This document shows, in pieces, positions 41,886 through 51,037 of a stretch of 64,000 bases of DNA (the stretch's first letter is position 1; each line of letters starts with the position of its first letter). The translations under genes and the position numbers were made by a program. Source of the DNA: CBDCMJ01 sp965224325 (GTDB taxonomy: Bacteria; Chloroflexota; Dehalococcoidia; Lucifugimonadales; UBA3495). Where the stretch lies: the NCBI GenBank assembly GCA_965224325.1, contig CBDCYT010000012.1:186001-250000 (forward strand), written 5' to 3'. The notes under the pieces are model-generated. The model was given only the letters and a program-made list of their open reading frames with translations. It had not been told where the DNA came from and searched no databases.

Positions 41886-42356
41886 ATGGTCAGAGAGAGG
41901 TACGGAGTCCGGTTAACGGGAGAGCAGCGGGACCATCTGGAACACCTGGTTCGGGCTGGTAAAGGTACAGCCCGAGTCGCTGCCCGGGCCCGGATTCTAC
42001 TGAAGACCGATGCGGGCTGGCCCGCTCCCAGGGTGGCGCAAGCCCTGGATGTGTCCGAGGGCACGGTGTACCGGATCAAAAGGCGTTTTGCCGAGGATGG
42101 TCTGGAAGGAGTGCTGCGGGACCGGCCCCAGGCCCACCGGTACCGGAAGCTGGACGGCCGGGGGGAAGCCCACCTCATCGCGCTGACCTGCAGCCCAGCG
42201 CCGGCGGGGCATGACCACTGGACCCTGCGCCTGTTGGCTGGCAAGGTGGTCGAATTGGGGCTGGCGTCTTCCATGTCCCACGAGGGAGTGCGCCACCGGC
42301 TCAAAAAAACGCTCTCAAGCCGTGGCAGAAGCAGGAATGGTGCATCCCCAAGGTGA
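41886..42356 (+). CDS. IS630 transposase, first frame (HTH part)
   Basis: 156 residues, diverged from copies 1 and 2 (more substitutions in the first 50 residues) but with the same seven-A slippery run near 42303. The downstream frame is broken. Confidence 0.85.
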   Translation: MVRERYGVRLTGEQRDHLEHLVRAGKGTARVAARARILLKTDAGWPAPRVAQALDVSEGTVYRIKRRFAEDGLEGVLRDRPQAHRYRKLDGRGEAHLIALTCSPAPAGHDHWTLRLLAGKVVELGLASSMSHEGVRHRLKKTLSSRGRSRNGASPR

Positions 42357-43008
42357 GCGCCGGCTTCGTGGCCCACATAGAGGATGTCCTGGACCTGTAC
42401 GCCGAACCCCATGACCCCCACCGGCCGGTGGTCTGTTTCGACGAGACCTCCACCCAGTTGCTGGCCGAGACCCGGCCACCCATACCACCCCAGCCGGGGC
42501 GACCCAGGCGTGAGGACTACGAGTACCGGAGGGAAGGCGCCCGCAACCTGTTCCTGGCCTGTGAACCGCTGGTGGGCTGGCGGCACGTGGCGGTGACTGA
42601 GCGCGCACCACGGGGGACTTCGCCCATCAGATGCGTTGGCTGGTGGATGAAGCCTACCCGGAGGTCGGGGTGGTGCGGGTGGTCCTGGACAATCTGAACA
42701 CGCATCGCATGGCGTCCTTGTACGAGACCTTTCCTGCCCCGGAGGTCCGGCGGATTGCCCAACGGCTGGAGTTCCACTACACCCCCAAGCACGGGAGTTG
42801 GCTGAACATGGCGGAAATCGAGTTCAGCGTGCTGTCCCGCTCCTGCCTGCGGCGGCGTCTCCCCAACGAGGATGCTCTCCGGCGGGAGGTTCAGGCCCTG
42901 GTCACCGAGCGCAATGCTGACCAAGCCATCATCAACTGGCGGTTCAACACCACAGATGCCCGAACCAAACTCCACCGCCTCTATCCCTTCGATTCCAAAC
43001 ATGACTGA
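42353..43008 (+). pseudogene. IS630 transposase, second frame, frameshifted
   Basis: DDE core with VVCFDETSTQLL, VVLDNLNTHRMASLYE and WLNMAEIEF. One G is missing at about 42602 (GAGCG-CGCACC versus CGGCGCACC in copy 1), so the second Asp and Glu fall in a different frame. Confidence 0.85.
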
Positions 43009-43056
43009 CTGCTAGCTCCACGCCGGTTTCTTTCTGGCAGGGTAGGCAGTAGCGCG

Positions 43057-43338
43057 TCATGACTTTCCCCCCACTTGCTTGCCAGCCTTGGCCAGGGACT
43101 TGGACCCCCGCCGGCTGCGGCGACGCTTGAGGCGTCCGCCAGCTTCCCGGCGGCCGGGACTCCGGGGATGGCCCAGCGCCGGAGGAACATTTGCCTCCCT
43201 GGACCGGTCGGGGCGGGCCCAATCCCAATTGCCGGGTCTGTCAAAAAGCCTGCCCCGAGGAATCGAGGGGTTGACTGCGAGGGATTCATGGCGTCCATCG
43301 CCCACCACGGGCTGCAAGCGGTGCGCCGGCTGAGTCAC
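43057..43338 (-). CDS. Possible small basic cargo protein
   Basis: 93 residues with a basic C-terminus (RRRSRRGSKSLAKAGKQ). Its stop overlaps the start of the split zinc-cluster gene (ATGA), which is the main support. No domain is recognised. The stretch 43339-43635 shows nothing convincing. Confidence 0.3.
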   Translation of the reverse strand: MTQPAHRLQPVVGDGRHESLAVNPSIPRGRLFDRPGNWDWARPDRSREANVPPALGHPRSPGRREAGGRLKRRRSRRGSKSLAKAGKQVGGKS

Positions 43339-43635
43339 AGTGTGGGTCCATCCGGACCTGATGGTCCCGGCGCCTACACCCGTTTCCTGCAGCCAGTGAG
43401 TTTAAGGTAGCCAATGGCCCACTGCCTTGGCCCGGACCTCTTAGCCTGCCGGAGATTCCCCATGCCGGCGAGAATCCGGTGTCCCCGGTCACCGTTTTCC
43501 CTGCCAGGAACCAGCCTTTTCAACAAGCCATCAACTCCGCCTTCTGCGCCGCAGAGCTTTGTCAAATGTCAGGTCTGCCCAGGGTGGCGAAGGCCAGGCC
43601 CCGGCTGGCCTTACGTCACCGCGCTGAACGCCGCT

Positions 43636-43845
43636 TCAGCGCGGCCGGTCACCGGAGGCCCTGGGGCGGGCTGCCAGCCAGGCGGCGATCTCGGACTCCG
43701 GCCAGCGCACGGCCCGGGCACCGATTTTCAGCGGCTCGGGGAAAGACCCATCTCGCATCTTGCGGTAGATAGTGGTTCGCGCCAGCCCGGTCAGGGTCAG
43801 GACCTCGCTGAGACGCAGGAGGCGGTCGGTGGTCGCGACGGCCAT
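43636..43845 (-). CDS. AlpA-like excisionase/regulator
   Basis: 69 residues of a MerR-like winged helix typical of AlpA/excisionase proteins: RLLRLSEVLTLTGLARTTIYRKMRDGSFPEPLKIGARAVRW in outline, with the final WPESEIAAWL helix. The start at 43845 was chosen because GAGGTG precedes it. It lies on the same strand as, and downstream of, the integrase, where it would control excision of the tRNA-Ser element. Confidence 0.8.
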   Translation of the reverse strand: MAVATTDRLLRLSEVLTLTGLARTTIYRKMRDGSFPEPLKIGARAVRWPESEIAAWLAARPRASGDRPR

Positions 43846-43927
43846 GAGCGCACACCTCAAATCATTGATTGAATGGAGCGTACGCCCGAGGCCCGGGGGT
43901 TGCCAGGTGAAAAGAGGGGCCGGATTG

Positions 43928-44503
43928 TTACCGGGGCTGAATCCCCTGTTCAAACTCGCGAATGTCTCTTTCCAGCTTGCGAATGATGGACCGGACGGTT
44001 TCCGGCACGGAGCACCTCAGGTCCGCGATATATTCTATGGCGCCTTCCTGGGAGTATCCGATGCCCCGCAGCAGCCCGTAAACCACCCAAACCCGGAAGT
44101 CCCGGTCCGCCTCTTCCGGCCGGCCGCGCTTCGGGGGAGGGTCGCCCTGGACAATTTGGTCGACGGCCCACCAGACCAAGGGCGTAGGGACATCTTCGCC
44201 GCTCTCTCGCATCTCGCGCAGAAGACTGCGCAGTCCCTCCCGGGCCAGCGGTTGGGTGTCGGCCATGCCGATGTAGCTGTACAGCAACGCCGTCCGGTTG
44301 GGGAATCCCGGGTGGTCCGGGTCGGGCTCTCCCGCGGGGGTATCCCTCCAAACGGAGGGCAGATCGGCGAGTTTGGTGATGACCGGATTGGTGTCCTTCA
44401 ACACGCCGCGGAGGTACTCCTTAAAGGCCTGTTCATCAAAGGGCTGTTCATCGAGGGGCTCTTCGGGCTCTTGGGTCTGTTCATCAAAGGGCTGTTCAAC
44501 CAT
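43928..44503 (-). CDS. Hypothetical protein between integrase and AlpA
   Basis: 191 residues. The acidic N-terminus repeats EQPFDEQ units, followed by a helical body with LRSLLREMRESGED, VWWAVDQIVQGD and a C-terminal heptad-like helix (SIIRKLERDIREFEQGI). It overlaps the integrase stop by a few bases, so the two are coupled. Function unknown. Confidence 0.55.
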   Translation of the reverse strand: MVEQPFDEQTQEPEEPLDEQPFDEQAFKEYLRGVLKDTNPVITKLADLPSVWRDTPAGEPDPDHPGFPNRTALLYSYIGMADTQPLAREGLRSLLREMRESGEDVPTPLVWWAVDQIVQGDPPPKRGRPEEADRDFRVWVVYGLLRGIGYSQEGAIEYIADLRCSVPETVRSIIRKLERDIREFEQGIQPR

Positions 44504-45691
44504 CGTCCTCCTCCTTATCGGTCCCGCCGGCGACGTAGGCCGCCCAGGCGTCCATCAGCTCCCGCCTCTGGTCGAATAGGTCGCTCCGCATGTAGGCCGC
44601 CTCAGTACTGTTGCCGACGCTGTGGGCCAAGGCCACCTCGGCCACCGCCCAGGGCGCGGCGGTGCACTCGGCAACCCAGTTTCGGAACGAGGTCCGAAAC
44701 CCGTGGGGCACGGCGGGGATTTGGAGCCGCCGCAGCAGGGCGGTGAACGCCATCTCGGACGCCGGCCTGCGCTGCGCGTGGCGGGGAATATCAACCCGTG
44801 GCCGTCATTCAGCCCCGCTGCTTGGCTCAGTATCTCGACAGCCCTACCGGACAGGGGGACCCGGTGAGGACGCCGCGCCTTCATCCGGGCGGCGGGGAGC
44901 TCCCAGGTCGCCGACTCCCAGTCGACCTCGTCCCACCGCGCGCCCCGCACCTCCCCGGAGCGGCCGGCGGTGAGCACCAGAAACTCAAAGGCCAGCTTGG
45001 TCGAGCTGTTGGCGCTAGACTCCCTGACCTGCTCCACCGCGCCCGGCACCTGCCGGTAGGGCAAGGCCCGGTGGTGTTCTTTCAGCCGCCCCGTCTTGGG
45101 CAGGACTTTGAGCAGGGAGCGCCCCGCCGGGTTGTCCAGCCGGTAGCCCTGGGCGACTACCCAGTCCATGACGGTCTCCACTCGCTGGCGGACCCGGCTG
45201 GCGGTCTCCGGCTTGCCGGTCCAGATGGGGGTAAGGGCGTCCATGACGTCAGCCGAGGTGATGGCGTCCACCGCCTTGTGTCCGATCCACGGGAAGGCGT
45301 AGGTCCGAAGGGTCGATTGCCACTGGGCCGCGTGCTTGGGGTTGCTCCAGGTGGGGCGGCGCAGCTCGATCACCCGGGCGGCGGCCTCGGCGAAGGTGGG
45401 GACGGACTGGGCAGGCTTGCGGGCCGCCTCCCGGGCCCCCTGCCGCTCGGCTGCCGGGTCCCGGCCTTCGGCCACGGCAGTGCGGTTGGTTTGGGCGATG
45501 GACCGGGCCTGGGCCAGGCTGACGGCGGGATACGGCCCCAGTCCTATGTCCCGGCGTCGCCCGTGGATTACAATTCTCTGGACCCACGACTTGCTGCCGC
45601 CGGGGGCGACGTTGAGGTAGACGCCGTCGCCGTCGCCGTGCCTGCCGGGCTGGCTAAGGGCTTTTGCCGCCGCTGCGCTGAGCTTGCCCAT
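44496..45691 (-). pseudogene. int: P4-type tyrosine integrase with a frameshift
   Basis: The N-terminal DUF4102 arm-binding domain (ALSQPGRHGDGDGVYLNVAPGG) and the SAM-like core are followed by the catalytic domain with the first Arg in TAGRSGEVRGARWDEV. Near 44770, a one-base change in GGCCGGCG shifts the frame. The rest (HGFRTSFRNW with His and Arg, ALAHSVGN, and the nucleophile Tyr in EAAYMRSD) lies in the frame ending at 44496. As written the enzyme lacks its catalytic Tyr; an assembly error is possible. It sits 153 bases from tRNA-Ser, its likely attachment site. Confidence 0.8.
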
Positions 45692-45844
45692 CCGCCCCCC
45701 TTACCACGTTTTATCCCACATAAGTTGTGGTATCTACCAGTATTTTAAGGGGGTCTCCGGGACGAGCCAAGCCCCTGGTATCACATAAGCAGCTATGATA
45801 GGGACCAGTTTTGAGACTTTACGGGGCGGTAAGGGAGGTTAAGG

Positions 45845-45934
45845 TGGCGGAGGGGGTGGGATTCGAACCCACGATCCACTTGCGCAGATAGCGGTTTTCA
45901 AGACCGTCGCCTTCGACCGCTCGGCCACCCCTCC
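45845..45934 (-). tRNA. tRNA-Ser (UGA)
   Basis: Read on the minus strand, it has the acceptor stem GGAGGGG paired with CCCCTCC, D-arm GGCCGAGCGGTC, anticodon loop with TGA (CTTGAAA), a long variable arm typical of tRNA-Ser, and T-arm GGGTTCGAATCCC. CCA is encoded. The integrase gene lies immediately beyond the 3' end, the usual integration site. No second copy of the tRNA 3' end was found leftwards to 34 kb. Confidence 0.95.
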
Positions 45935-46111
45935 GGGGGTAAATCTTAACCCCAACCTAGGCCCCTTACCGACTCCAGGGGATATTGGTCCTCGACATTA
46001 TGGGATTGGTCTCCCCCAGTGCACAGGGCGCCTACGTGTTAAATGCACAGCTTAAATGCACAGGGCAATCCACTCAGAAAGCCGCTGGCGTCGCGTGCCG
46101 CATTGAAACTC

Positions 46112-47929
46112 CTACAGCGCCAGAGCGTAACAGGCCCGCCTGGGGTCTCCACCGGTGGACAAGACGCCGGTTGTTGGGTCACGGCGCGACACTGTGGCCC
46201 CCATGCCACAGTTGGCCGCCCGCTCTATGCGGTGGCCCAGGGACCGCAAGCTTTCCGCGGTTGCCTCAGAAATCCCATCCTCCAGGTCCACACGCCCAGG
46301 GTAGTAAACGTGCGGGTAGAACGAATTGATGACGCTCTGGCTGGAAAACCTGGGAGCCTCGATGGCCTGTTGCGGGTTCATGCCGAAGACAAGAACGTTC
46401 AGGACCAGCTGAAGGTTGGCTTGGGCCTGGTTATCACCGCCCGGGCAACCTACGGTCATGGCCGGCTGTCCGTCCTTGGTAAGGATATAGTTGACCAGCG
46501 TGGTCCTGGGCCGTTTTCCCGGCTCCACGACGTTGGGATGGCCTTCTTCGCAGTTGAACATCTCAATGCGAGTGCTTAGAGCGCAGCCCAACTCCGGAAA
46601 GAAGGCCGACTTGGCGAAGGCTCCTCCGCTAATAGTCCCGCATACCATGTTTCCCTCTTGGTCCAAAACCGAGACATGGGTTGTGCCATCGTCGGCGCCG
46701 CCGCTTCCATCTCCCGCCGAAGCGCCGGCGGGGACGGTGGTGAGCGCCTTGGGTTGGGGGTGGCCGTGCTCGGTGAAAGACCAGGGGTCCCCGCACGGGG
46801 GCATCTCGGGGTAGGCCCGGTTCGAGTCGATGAGCCCGGCCCGCGACTTGCCATACTCTTTTGACAGCAATCCGCCAATGGGAACCGTAGCGTAATCAGG
46901 GTCGCCGTAATATGCCTCTCGATCGGCGAAGGCCAATTTTACGGCTTCGGCCACCGTATGAATGTACTCAGGAGAGTTGTGCCCCATTTGCCGTAAGTCG
47001 AAATGCTCCAGAATGTTGAGGGCTTGCAACATCATGGGTCCCTGGGTCCAGGTGTCTTGACCCCAAATCTCGTATCCCATGAAGCTGCTCTTGACCGGCT
47101 CAGCGTACTGAGACCTGTACGCGGCTAGGTCTTCCAGGGACAATATCCCGCCTACGCTCTGGGCGCACTTCACGATGGTCTGGGCGATTTCTCCTTCATA
47201 GAACGCTTGGCGGGCAAACCGCAGACTGGCTGCACGGTCTTGACCTGTGGGCTGGGGCGCCGTCATCCGTTTTAGCATTGCGGCTAAGCCGGGTTGTACG
47301 AGCAGGGAGGCTGGCCGCGGCGGCTGCCGGTCCACGTAAAAGACGTCGCTGCCTCCCGGAGGGTAATGGTCGAACTGCTCCAAGGTAGCCGGAGATTTGA
47401 GACGTTCCAGCATGTACTCGTAGTTGGGAAAGCCTTTCTCCGCGTAATGGATAGCGGGCGCCAACACCTCGTTCATCGACTTTGTCCCGTAGTTTTCCAA
47501 CAGGGAAATGAAGGCATGCACCACCCCTGGAACGGTGAAGGAAAAGTGGGCCCGGCTCCCCGGCCCCGTGGGTATCCGCTCCATTCCCCGCGACTTGTAG
47601 AAACCGGGGGTAGCCTCGCCGGGCGCACCTCCTTGGCCGCTTAGCGAGAGCAGGTCGCCACTGGCGGCGTCGTACACCATGAAGACCCCCTCTGCCGCCA
47701 GGGAGTATGCGGCAGTGGGCTCAACTACCGCCGCCGCGAATCCGGCCGCTACCATTGCGTCGAAGGCGTTACCGCCGCTCAGCAGCAACCGCATCCCCGC
47801 CATGGAGGTGAGATAGTGACCGCTGGATATAATGCCGTGCGCGGAGTGAACCACCGGACGTCCCGTGGGAGGCAGGGCGGCGTCTCCTTGTTCCAGTTCA
47901 TAAGCACTACGCTGTGTGGTCATAGTCAA
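46112..47929 (-). CDS. Gamma-glutamyltransferase-family protein
   Basis: 605 residues, an Ntn-hydrolase precursor. The N-terminal large-subunit region contains GGNAFDAMVAAGFAAAVVEP. Autocleavage would occur before Thr416 in DDGTTHVSVLD, giving the nucleophile of the small subunit, which continues with GCPGGDNQAQANLQLVLN. No signal peptide is seen, so it is probably cytoplasmic, unlike classical Ggt. Family members cleave gamma-glutamyl amides or, in related branches, act as cephalosporin acylases or oxamate amidohydrolases; the exact substrate is unknown. Confidence 0.8.
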   Translation of the reverse strand: MTMTTQRSAYELEQGDAALPPTGRPVVHSAHGIISSGHYLTSMAGMRLLLSGGNAFDAMVAAGFAAAVVEPTAAYSLAAEGVFMVYDAASGDLLSLSGQGGAPGEATPGFYKSRGMERIPTGPGSRAHFSFTVPGVVHAFISLLENYGTKSMNEVLAPAIHYAEKGFPNYEYMLERLKSPATLEQFDHYPPGGSDVFYVDRQPPRPASLLVQPGLAAMLKRMTAPQPTGQDRAASLRFARQAFYEGEIAQTIVKCAQSVGGILSLEDLAAYRSQYAEPVKSSFMGYEIWGQDTWTQGPMMLQALNILEHFDLRQMGHNSPEYIHTVAEAVKLAFADREAYYGDPDYATVPIGGLLSKEYGKSRAGLIDSNRAYPEMPPCGDPWSFTEHGHPQPKALTTVPAGASAGDGSGGADDGTTHVSVLDQEGNMVCGTISGGAFAKSAFFPELGCALSTRIEMFNCEEGHPNVVEPGKRPRTTLVNYILTKDGQPAMTVGCPGGDNQAQANLQLVLNVLVFGMNPQQAIEAPRFSSQSVINSFYPHVYYPGRVDLEDGISEATAESLRSLGHRIERAANCGMGATVSRRDPTTGVLSTGGDPRRACYALAL

Positions 47930-48235
47930 CTCCGTAGGGTGGTGATTGTTGCGGCTTTACTCTTGCGCTGATTCGGGCTATCGGCCGGAGACCTGAGGAG
48001 CCGGTATGCCGGGACCGCTTAGGCCCCCTTGAACCCCTGGAGTCAGAGGTTAGCCCAAGTAGATTCGCGTAGGGCTGGATTAAACCGCGTTGGTGCGAAT
48101 ATACTCATTAAAACACAACTCATAGGGAGAGTATAGAAGGAGGCAGGTCGTGGGGACTCCAGGCTATGCTCAACCGGGATAACGGTAACAAGCCCGCCAG
48201 GGCGGTTACTCGCCATGGACTCGGGAGCGCAACCT
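47930..48235. other. Intergenic region without a gene
   Basis: Between the divergent gamma-glutamyltransferase and citrate synthase genes. Nothing recognisable until the tandem repeats at 48236. Confidence 0.6.
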
Positions 48236-48372
48236 GGGGTGCATGAGCCACCGGGACCTCACTGACATACCTTCAGCGTACCGGGGTGCATGAGCCACCG
48301 TGACCTCATTGACGTACCTTCAACGCACCGGGGTGAGCCACCGGGACGTCATTAGCGCACCTTCAACGCACC
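48236..48372 (+). repeat. Three tandem ~47-bp repeats
   Basis: Units at 48236-48282, 48283-48329 and 48330-48372, each beginning GGGGTG and containing GAGCCACCG and CCTTCA. The third lacks four bases. They end 43 bases before the citrate synthase -35 box. Confidence 0.8.
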
Positions 48373-48415
48373 TTTGACGGGCGCCTGTGGGAGCGTCGTA
48401 CAGCTTCAGATTTGC

Positions 48416-48444
48416 TTGACACCCTCATAGGCGAATGCTACAAT
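48416..48444 (+). promoter_or_regulatory. Strong sigma-70-type promoter of citrate synthase
   Basis: TTGACA (48416-48421), a 17-base spacer and TACAAT (48439-48444), near consensus. A ~120-base leader follows before the ATG. Confidence 0.75.
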
Positions 48445-48573
48445 CGGCGGGTTCCGGCGGGGAGGCATTGGCGGCGCATTGTGCGCGCTCCCGCTTCGCT
48501 TAATGACCCAACAGCCCAAGGGGCAAGACCGAATAGGCCAAGTCCCTTTCTTTAAGATTAGGAGGGCAAGAGC

Positions 48574-49707
48574 ATGGCTCCCGAGATCATGAAGGGACTC
48601 AAAGATGTCTACTTCGACACCACTGAGTCTAGCTTCATTGACGGCCAGGAAGGCGTACTGCTCTACCGTGGCTATAACATCCACGATTTGGCGGAAAAAT
48701 CCACCTTCGAGGAGGTGGTATATCTGCTGCTCTACGGCAGCCTACCCTCCCGGCAGCAGTTGGACGAATTCGACGCCACCCTTCGCGCTAACCGCCGGAT
48801 CCCCGACGAAGTCATTCAGGTCCTGGATCTGGTTAAGGCCAGCCACCCGATGGACGCCCTCCGCACCGGTATCTCCGCGTTGGCTGCTTTCGATCCGGAG
48901 GTGAACGATAACTCCCTGGAAGCCACCGTTCGAAAGGGTGTGCGGTTGACCGCAATGGGGCCTACCATCGTGGCTGCTCACCACCGTTTGAGACACGGTC
49001 TGGAACCAGTGGCGCCGGACCCTGGCCTGAACCATGCGGGCAACTTCTTGAAGATGCTCTTCGATGAGGCGCCCACACAGGAAACGACGAATCTGTTGGA
49101 CGTGGACTTCATACTGCATGCCGAGCACGGGTCTAACGCCTCGGCATTCGGGGCCCGAGTGGCCGCTTCTACGCTGTCCGACCTGCACTCGGCGATCACC
49201 ACCGGGGTCGGTGTCCTCAAGGGTCCCTGGCACGGCGGCGCAGCGGAAGAAGTCATGAAGATGGCACTGGATATTGGCCAGCCGGAAAACGCGGTGGAGT
49301 ACGCCCGCAACATACTGGACGGCGGCGGGCGCATCATGGGTTTCGGCCACCGGGTATACAGAGCGGAAGATCCGAGGGCGCGCCATCTGAGGGACCGTTC
49401 GCGTGCCTTGGGTGAAAAGCTGGGCCATCCGGAGTGGTTCCAGATTTTGACCTTCTTGGAAGACGAGGTTATGGTCCCCTACCGCTCCAGGGGCATTTTC
49501 GTCAACGTAGACTTTTTCGCGGGGTCAATTTACTACTTGTTGGATATCCCTGACGACCTGTTCATTTCCATATTTGCGTTGGGACGCATACCGGGCTGGA
49601 CCGTTCAATGTGTGGAGCAGTACGACGACAATATATTGATCCGTCCTCTGACCGAGTACACCGGAGAGATGGACTTGGAGTACGTTCCCATTGAGCAACG
49701 CTCCTGA
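48574..49707 (+). CDS. Citrate synthase
   Basis: 377 residues, the short type of Gram-positive and thermophile enzymes. Catalytic residues are visible as His220 (GPWHGGA), His259 (GFGHRVY) and Asp313 (NVDFFAG). It condenses oxaloacetate with acetyl-CoA; a 2-methylcitrate synthase activity cannot be excluded from sequence. AGGAGGG precedes the ATG. It has its own promoter and a rho-independent terminator and so is a single-gene unit. Confidence 0.9.
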   Translation: MAPEIMKGLKDVYFDTTESSFIDGQEGVLLYRGYNIHDLAEKSTFEEVVYLLLYGSLPSRQQLDEFDATLRANRRIPDEVIQVLDLVKASHPMDALRTGISALAAFDPEVNDNSLEATVRKGVRLTAMGPTIVAAHHRLRHGLEPVAPDPGLNHAGNFLKMLFDEAPTQETTNLLDVDFILHAEHGSNASAFGARVAASTLSDLHSAITTGVGVLKGPWHGGAAEEVMKMALDIGQPENAVEYARNILDGGGRIMGFGHRVYRAEDPRARHLRDRSRALGEKLGHPEWFQILTFLEDEVMVPYRSRGIFVNVDFFAGSIYYLLDIPDDLFISIFALGRIPGWTVQCVEQYDDNILIRPLTEYTGEMDLEYVPIEQRS

Positions 49708-49734
49708 ATTGCGCGCGAAAATAATCGTTCAGAT

Positions 49735-49759
49735 GGGGGCCGTACAGGCCCCCTTTTTT
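49735..49759 (+). terminator. Rho-independent terminator after citrate synthase
   Basis: GGGGGCC-GTACA-GGCCCCC stem at 49735-49753 followed by six T residues. Confidence 0.9.
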
Positions 49760-49788
49760 GTTAGTGCATCCAACCGGACCAACGGGTA

Positions 49789-51036
49789 ATGACCGCAGAA
49801 TCGGAAGTTCGCCGCCGCATAAATGAAAGAGATGCCATCACCTGGGCAGAGTTCATGGATGTGGCCCTGTTCTGGCGCGACGGCGGTTATTACTCAGGGC
49901 CCGGTCCCCTTGAAACCCTGCAGGACTACTACACCAGCCCCCAAGTCCACCCGGCATTCGGCGCATTGCTCGCAATACAGATGTTTCAGACATGGGAGCT
50001 GCTGGGTAGGCCGGACCCCTTCTGGGTAATAGAGCTGGGAGCCGGCAACGGCCTGCTGTGCCGGGACTTGGCCGTCGGCTCGAATCAATTGCCCGACGGT
50101 TTCGCCAAGTCGTTGCGTTACGTCTGTGTGGACCGGTGGGCAGTTCATGGCCTTGAGCAGGCTTTTGGAGAGGGCGGTACGGAGGGCAACGTAGGCCGCG
50201 TGGCCGCCTCCGGCATTCCCTTCCGGCGGGTTACGGGATGTTTCTTGTCTAACGAACTCGTGGACTCTTTCGCGGTGCACCAAGTGAAAATGAGTCCGGA
50301 AGGTCTCCAAGAGGTGTACGTGGTCCAAGAGGAGGACGAGTTAACAACGACTCTCGGCGAGCCATCTACTCCCGCCTTGGCGTCCCGGCTGGGCGCCCTT
50401 GGAATTGAGTTAGCGGAAGGTCAGACCGCTGAAATCAACCTAGCCCTGGATGCCTGGGCCGCGCAGGTTGCGGCCTCGTTGGACCGCGGGTTCGTCTTTA
50501 CAGTGGACTATGGGCATTTGGCCGCCGAGCTATACTCGCCGGAACGCAGATACCGGGGCGCGCTGACCACCTACTACCGCCACAGCCAGATTGATGCTCC
50601 CTTCAGGCACGTGGGAAGCCAAGACATAACCGCCCAGGTGGATTTTAGCTCCGCCATAAATGCCGGCCATCGCAACGGTCTGGAACTGCTGGGCTTCACG
50701 ACGCAGTCCCAATTCCTGCGCTGCCTGGGGTTGAGCCATATGCAACAACGGCTGGCGCAGCGAGGGTTACCCCAAAATGCCGTAGAAGCCAACCGCGCCG
50801 GCATGCTGGACCTAGGCCGGGCCGGAGGCTTGGGAGACTTTAAGGTGCTGGTCCAAGGCAAAGAGGTCGGAACGCCCAGGTTATGGGGACTCGAGCCCAC
50901 GGCGGCGGCGCAGAAACTGGTGGAGGAACTTCCGGCGCCGTTGCTGACTGATCAGCATCTATGGCTGAACCGCGGACGCTATACCAGCACAGAGCTTCTG
51001 TTCCAACCGGAGTGGCCGGATGGCGCGCAATCCTAA
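49789..51036 (+). CDS. MidA/NDUFAF7-family SAM-dependent methyltransferase
   Basis: 415 residues of PF02636 type. Motifs are YYTSPQVHPAFGALLA near the N-terminus, the SAM loop VIELGAGNGLLCRDL, and GCFLSNELVDSFAVHQV. NDUFAF7 methylates an arginine of complex I in eukaryotes; the bacterial function is less clear but also linked to respiratory complex assembly. Probably independent of citrate synthase, since a terminator separates them. Confidence 0.8.
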   Translation: MTAESEVRRRINERDAITWAEFMDVALFWRDGGYYSGPGPLETLQDYYTSPQVHPAFGALLAIQMFQTWELLGRPDPFWVIELGAGNGLLCRDLAVGSNQLPDGFAKSLRYVCVDRWAVHGLEQAFGEGGTEGNVGRVAASGIPFRRVTGCFLSNELVDSFAVHQVKMSPEGLQEVYVVQEEDELTTTLGEPSTPALASRLGALGIELAEGQTAEINLALDAWAAQVAASLDRGFVFTVDYGHLAAELYSPERRYRGALTTYYRHSQIDAPFRHVGSQDITAQVDFSSAINAGHRNGLELLGFTTQSQFLRCLGLSHMQQRLAQRGLPQNAVEANRAGMLDLGRAGGLGDFKVLVQGKEVGTPRLWGLEPTAAAQKLVEELPAPLLTDQHLWLNRGRYTSTELLFQPEWPDGAQS

Positions 51037-51037
51037 C

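Larger units (their letters stand above)
41794..43012 (+). mobile_element. IS630-family element, copy 3, transposase frameshifted
   Basis: 1219 bp, starting GTAGTCAGTCAAAC after TA at 41792-41793 and ending before TA at 43013-43014. It lay end to end with copy 2, sharing CTAG, until the IS5 entered the junction. Confidence 0.85.
37730..43060 (-). pseudogene. Zinc-cluster cargo gene split by a 5.06-kb IS nest
   Basis: The 5' part starts at 43060 (GGGGGGAAAG before the ATG) and reads YCLPCQKETGVEL. The 3' part, from 37954, reads VGYGVTERGIAYEVLRCPGGHH. Removing the IS nest with one TA joins them in frame. The joined protein has a CxxC pair and a Cys/His cluster, a small zinc ribbon. The start overlaps the stop of an upstream frame. 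The function is unknown. Confidence 0.7.

Noticed and set aside
45985..46579. Plus-strand frames over the end of the gamma-glutamyltransferase gene
   Set aside because: Mostly antisense to a clearly conserved coding region.
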